Origin: Chloroflexota bacterium
GTDB lineage: Bacteria > Chloroflexota > Limnocylindria > Limnocylindrales > CSP1-4
Length of the DNA: 7,632 nucleotides
NCBI GenBank assembly: GCA_021812735.1
Contig: JAKAMV010000477.1
Coordinates: forward strand, 1-7,632
Direction: 5' to 3'
Positions 5,471 to 7,632 of the stretch are shown here, piece after piece. A program made the translations under genes and the position numbers. Every line of letters begins with the position of its first letter. Within the stretch, counting starts at the first letter, position 1. The notes beneath the pieces were generated by a model. That model ran no database searches and was not told the DNA's origin. It worked only from the letters and a program-made list of their open reading frames with translations.

Positions 5471-6238
5471 ATGATCCGAATCCTGCACGCCATCGCGTGC
5501 GGGCTCCTGCTCGTCGCGCTCGCGGCCTGCAGCCGGTCGGCGACCGGGGCCATGCCGACGGCCGTCACGACCGCCCCATCGGCCATTCCCACGTCAGCCA
5601 TTCCCGCGTCAGCCACGCCGACGGCCGTCGTGCCTGTGGCGACGCCGCTCGCCAAGATCGCTCCCGAGGCGTTCTGGACGCTGCTCTTCAACGGGGAGCC
5701 GACGGCCATCGACTACCCCACGCTCGCGGGCATGGCGACGGACTGCGACCTCGTCGTTCTCGACACGCTCACGGCCGTGAAGCCGGGGCCGGATTCCGTC
5801 GCCGGTGATGGCGTCACGAACTACATGTACACGGTCGACGTCACGGTCGAGCGCGTCCTGCTCGGCACGATGCCGGCGACCGGCAGCACGGTCCCCGTGG
5901 CCGTGTTCCTCGGGGTCGATTCCGCGGAGGGCGCCAACCCGTACCTCGACGTGATCGCCCAACGGGCTGCGTCGCTGCCCAAGGAGCGGGGCGTCCTCTT
6001 CCTCCAGAACCTCGTCAAGTACTACTCGCGATACGACGCCAGCGCCCCGCAGCGGTACGACCCGAGCGCCTATCAGGTCGCGAGCCTCCAGGGGATCGTC
6101 CGTGACAAAGCCGGAGTGTCGTGGCTTCCGGCAGAGGCGCCCGGGACCTGGACCTCGACGCTCCGCGACAGGCCGTTCAGCTCGGCCCTCCAGACGGTCG
6201 CGACGGCCGTTGCGAGTGCCGCCGGAGCCGGGCAGTAG
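5471..6238 (+). CDS. predicted lipoprotein of unknown function
   Basis: This 255-residue protein begins with a lipoprotein signal: MIRILHAIACGLLLVALAAC, with lipobox LAAC and the lipidated Cys20. A flexible linker rich in Ala, Pro, Thr and Ser (21-60) follows, including three near-copies of a 15-base unit. The mature domain contains CDLVVLDTLTAVKPG, then YTVDVTVERVLLG and a strand-rich stretch VPVAVFLG. This is a pattern I associate with extracytoplasmic beta-rich proteins of unassigned function, and I do not recognise a named family. A helix-prone segment with RAASLPKERGVLFLQNL follows. The ATG has AGGGG 7 bases upstream and starts 10 bases after the metzincin-like stop, so the two are probably co-transcribed. 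A substantial hairpin lies 13 bases after its stop. Confidence 0.8.
   Translation: MIRILHAIACGLLLVALAACSRSATGAMPTAVTTAPSAIPTSAIPASATPTAVVPVATPLAKIAPEAFWTLLFNGEPTAIDYPTLAGMATDCDLVVLDTLTAVKPGPDSVAGDGVTNYMYTVDVTVERVLLGTMPATGSTVPVAVFLGVDSAEGANPYLDVIAQRAASLPKERGVLFLQNLVKYYSRYDASAPQRYDPSAYQVASLQGIVRDKAGVSWLPAEAPGTWTSTLRDRPFSSALQTVATAVASAAGAGQ
5579..5623 (+). repeat. three imperfect 15-bp tandem repeats in the lipoprotein linker
   Basis: The units at 5579-5593, 5594-5608 and 5609-5623 follow the pattern TCrGCCAttCCcaCG. The first two differ at two positions and the third is more diverged. They encode the repeating S-A-I/T-P-T/A linker, and the length could vary between strains by slippage without shifting the frame. 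Confidence 0.55.
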
Positions 6239-6251
6239 GCCGGGCCAGACT

Positions 6252-6295
6252 CGGGCTGCAAGTCCGTGCGGAGAGCCGCACCCGCCTGCAGCCCG
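6252..6295 (+). terminator. two-tier hairpin after the lipoprotein gene, probable terminator
   Basis: CGGGCTGCA (6252-6260) pairs perfectly with TGCAGCCCG (6287-6295) over 9 bp. Inside it GTGCGG-AGAG-CCGCAC (6266-6281) forms a second perfect 6-bp stem with a 4-base loop. It begins 13 bases after the stop at 6236-6238. There is no T run, so termination may be inefficient or the structure may protect the mRNA 3' end. GCCTGCA (6284-6290) can alternatively pair with TGCAGGC (6322-6328). Confidence 0.5.
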
Positions 6296-6472
6296 CTCCT
6301 CCACGCGGGCCGCGCGGGCGTTGCAGGCAGGCGCCGCTCACCAGCAGCGGATGCCGCGGCCGGAGCCGAGGGGCTCGATCTCATCCTCACGGCCAGCTCC
6401 GCCGGCAGCCCCGCTGCAAGGGCGTGTCGCGCCCGCGTGCCCGATTCGCTCGCCTCTCCATCCCCAGGACCT

Positions 6473-6514
6473 CGATGCGGTCGAACCGATGCGGTCGAAC
6501 CGATGCGGTCGAAC
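6473..6514 (+). repeat. three perfect 14-bp tandem repeats
   Basis: CGATGCGGTCGAAC occurs three times head to tail with no mismatch (6473-6486, 6487-6500, 6501-6514). Read with the next base pair, each unit contains the hyphenated dyad CGGT-CGA-ACCG, so the array presents three symmetric sites on 14-base spacing. It ends about 84 bases before the ATPase start. Confidence 0.85.
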
Positions 6515-6517
6515 CGG

Positions 6518-6529
6518 GCACTCGAGTGC
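6518..6529. promoter_or_regulatory. 12-bp perfect palindrome next to the repeats
   Basis: GCACTCGAGTGC is fully self-complementary and lies 4 bases after the repeat array. It is a candidate dimeric regulator site for the downstream ATPase gene; this role is inferred from position only. Confidence 0.4.
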
Positions 6530-6585
6530 GGCGGAGTCGTATCCGAATGTGTGTGAGAGTAGCACTCGTTGCTGCGGCAGAGTGG

Positions 6586-6591
6586 TAGTCT
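6586..6591 (+). promoter_or_regulatory. possible -10 box for a leaderless ATPase transcript
   Basis: TAGTCT ends 6 bases before the GTG start at 6598, and no Shine-Dalgarno is present, a layout like that before the antitoxin gene. GTAGCA (6559-6564) and TGCTAC (6592-6597) form an inverted repeat bracketing it. The box matches the consensus only weakly. Confidence 0.3.
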
Positions 6592-6597
6592 TGCTAC

Positions 6598-7632
6598 GTG
6601 GACACGTATCGCCCCCGCCTCGTCGATGGCCTGATCGGCACCCTACTTGCCGAGCTGCCCGCGATCTTCGTGACCGGCCCCCGCGCGGCGGGCAAGACCA
6701 CCACCGCCGACCGGCACGCCGCCACCGTCGTCCGCCTCGACCGCGAGGCCGAGGCGGTGGCGTTCCGCGCCGACCCAGACGCCGCGATGCGCGGCATGGC
6801 CGAGCCCGTGCTGCTCGACGAGTGGCAGCTGGTGCCGGGGGTGCTCGGCGCCGTCAAGCGCGCGGTCGACGCCGACGCCCGCCCCGGGCGGTACCTCGTC
6901 ACCGGCTCCGTCCGCGGCGACCTCGACGGCGACCTCTGGCCGGGCACGGGTCGGCTGACGCGGGTGCCTATGTTCGGCATGACCGTCCGCGAGCAGGCCG
7001 GTCAGGGGCCGGCCGCGCCCTTCCTCGACCGTGTCGCCGCCGGCGACGACCTGGCCCCGGCATCGGACACGCCCGACCTGCGCGGCTACGTCGAGCTCGC
7101 GCTCCGCGGCGGCTTCCCGGAGCCTGCGCTGCGCCTCGGCGAGCTCGCCAGGCGCCACTGGCTCGAGAGCTACGTGGAGCACCTGCTCACGCGCGACGCC
7201 GAGCAGGTCGATGGGGGGCGGGATCCCGCCCGCCTCCGCCGCTACCTCGAGGCCTACGCGCTCAACACCGCCGGGGTCGTCGAGGAGCGGACGCTATTCG
7301 AGGCGGCGGGCATCAACCGCAGGACCGCCCAGGCCTACGAGCGGCTGCTGACGAACCTGCTGGTCGTCGAGGCGCTGCCCGCGTGGACGTCGAACCGGCT
7401 CAAGCGCCTCGTGCTCGCGCCCAAGCGCCACCTGGTCGAGCCGGCGCTGGCCGGGGCCGTGCTCGGGCTCGACGCGAGCCTGGTGCTCAGGAGCGGCGAC
7501 CTGCTTGGCCGGCTGCTCGAGTCCTTCGTCGTCGCCCAGCTCCGGGCCGAGCTCGCCGTGTCGGCCGTGCGCCCGCGGCTCTCCCACGTCCGCCAGCAGC
7601 AGGGCCGGTTCGAGGTGGATCTGCTCGCCGAG
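6598..7632 (+). CDS. AAA-family ATP-binding protein with DUF4143 domain (partial at window end)
   Basis: The first 345 residues are visible and the frame runs off the window still open. Walker A is GPRAAGKT (27-34), Walker B is VLLDEWQ (71-77), and YLVTGS (99-104) holds the sensor-like strand usual in this family. From about residue 163 the DUF4143 part starts (ELALRGGFPEPALRLGE, then WLESYVEHLLTRDAEQ). An HTH-like segment follows, and near the edge RFEVDLLAE resembles the Asp-containing strand of its PD-(D/E)XK-like nuclease fold. These proteins are common in genomes, often near mobile or toxin-antitoxin loci, and their role is poorly defined. The GTG at 6598 is the only early start: a TAG lies in frame at 6586-6588 and the first Met is residue 64. 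About 50-80 residues are probably missing at the C-terminus. Confidence 0.88.
   Translation, partial: MDTYRPRLVDGLIGTLLAELPAIFVTGPRAAGKTTTADRHAATVVRLDREAEAVAFRADPDAAMRGMAEPVLLDEWQLVPGVLGAVKRAVDADARPGRYLVTGSVRGDLDGDLWPGTGRLTRVPMFGMTVREQAGQGPAAPFLDRVAAGDDLAPASDTPDLRGYVELALRGGFPEPALRLGELARRHWLESYVEHLLTRDAEQVDGGRDPARLRRYLEAYALNTAGVVEERTLFEAAGINRRTAQAYERLLTNLLVVEALPAWTSNRLKRLVLAPKRHLVEPALAGAVLGLDASLVLRSGDLLGRLLESFVVAQLRAELAVSAVRPRLSHVRQQQGRFEVDLLAE

Larger units (their letters stand above)
6239..6597. other. gene-free region between the lipoprotein and the ATPase
   Basis: These 359 bases show no convincing gene. In order they hold the two-tier hairpin (6252-6295), GC-rich unassigned sequence (about 6296-6470), three 14-bp tandem repeats (6473-6514), a 12-bp palindrome (6518-6529), and an A/T-richer promoter-like stretch up to the GTG at 6598. 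Confidence 0.5.

Noticed and set aside
4705..5709. 334-codon minus-strand open frame across the GGDEF end, metzincin fragment and lipoprotein
   Set aside because: It spans three plus-strand features, is low-complexity, and has no recognisable motif or ribosome-binding site.
6473..6514. CRISPR array
   Set aside because: Units are 14 bp and directly abutting with no spacers, and no cas genes are nearby.
6121..6588. Plus-strand 155-codon open frame over the lipoprotein end and spacer
   Set aside because: It overlaps the lipoprotein out of frame, runs through hairpins and tandem repeats, and has Arg/Pro-rich shadow composition.

Overview
This is a GC-rich bacterial window with strong G/C third-position bias. 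Candidate promoters are weak -35/-10 pairs, and two genes look leaderless. The gene mix is LacI regulator tail, Gfo/Idh/MocA dehydrogenase plus IolE-like enzyme, VapBC-type module, GGDEF protein, secreted-protease fragment, lipoprotein and DUF4143 ATPase. This suits a free-living high-GC bacterium such as Chloroflexota or Actinomycetota, but nothing here fixes the phylum.

Left part (1-2387): the last codons of a LacI-family regulator (stop at 72-74) are followed by a well-formed promoter, TTGCCT-17-TAGAGT at 140-168. A LacI-type operator, TGAAATCGATACCA (174-187), lies over the predicted transcription start. Downstream are two translationally coupled genes joined by ATGA: a Gfo/Idh/MocA-family NAD(P)-dependent oxidoreductase (292-1434) and an IolE-like xylose-isomerase-fold protein (1431-2387). 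Together they look like a small repressor-controlled polyol or inositol-type catabolic operon. The true substrate is not visible.

Middle (2388-3735): a gene-free stretch carries a 171-bp element bounded by 27-bp inverted repeats (25/27 matches) with a central hairpin, resembling a MITE or insertion-sequence remnant. A minus-strand toxin-antitoxin pair follows: Phd/YefM-type antitoxin (3390-3112) then PIN-domain VapC toxin (3112-2711), overlapping by one base, with a -10-like box only 7 bases before the antitoxin ATG. A 345-base region with several dyads separates it from the next gene.

Right part (3736-7632): a membrane-anchored HAMP-GAF-GGDEF diguanylate cyclase with intact GGEEF and RxxD I-site is followed by a short ORF holding the complete zinc site and Met-turn of a metzincin protease but no secretion signal or N-terminal half. 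Ten bases later comes a lipoprotein of unknown function, then a two-tier hairpin. The next gene-free stretch holds three perfect 14-bp tandem repeats and a 12-bp palindrome. It ends at a GTG-started AAA/DUF4143 ATPase that runs off the window.

No clear new multi-gene system is evident. The best leads are the inverted-repeat element, the iteron-like array before the DUF4143 gene, the metzincin fragment beside the lipoprotein, and the reconstructable LacI switch.
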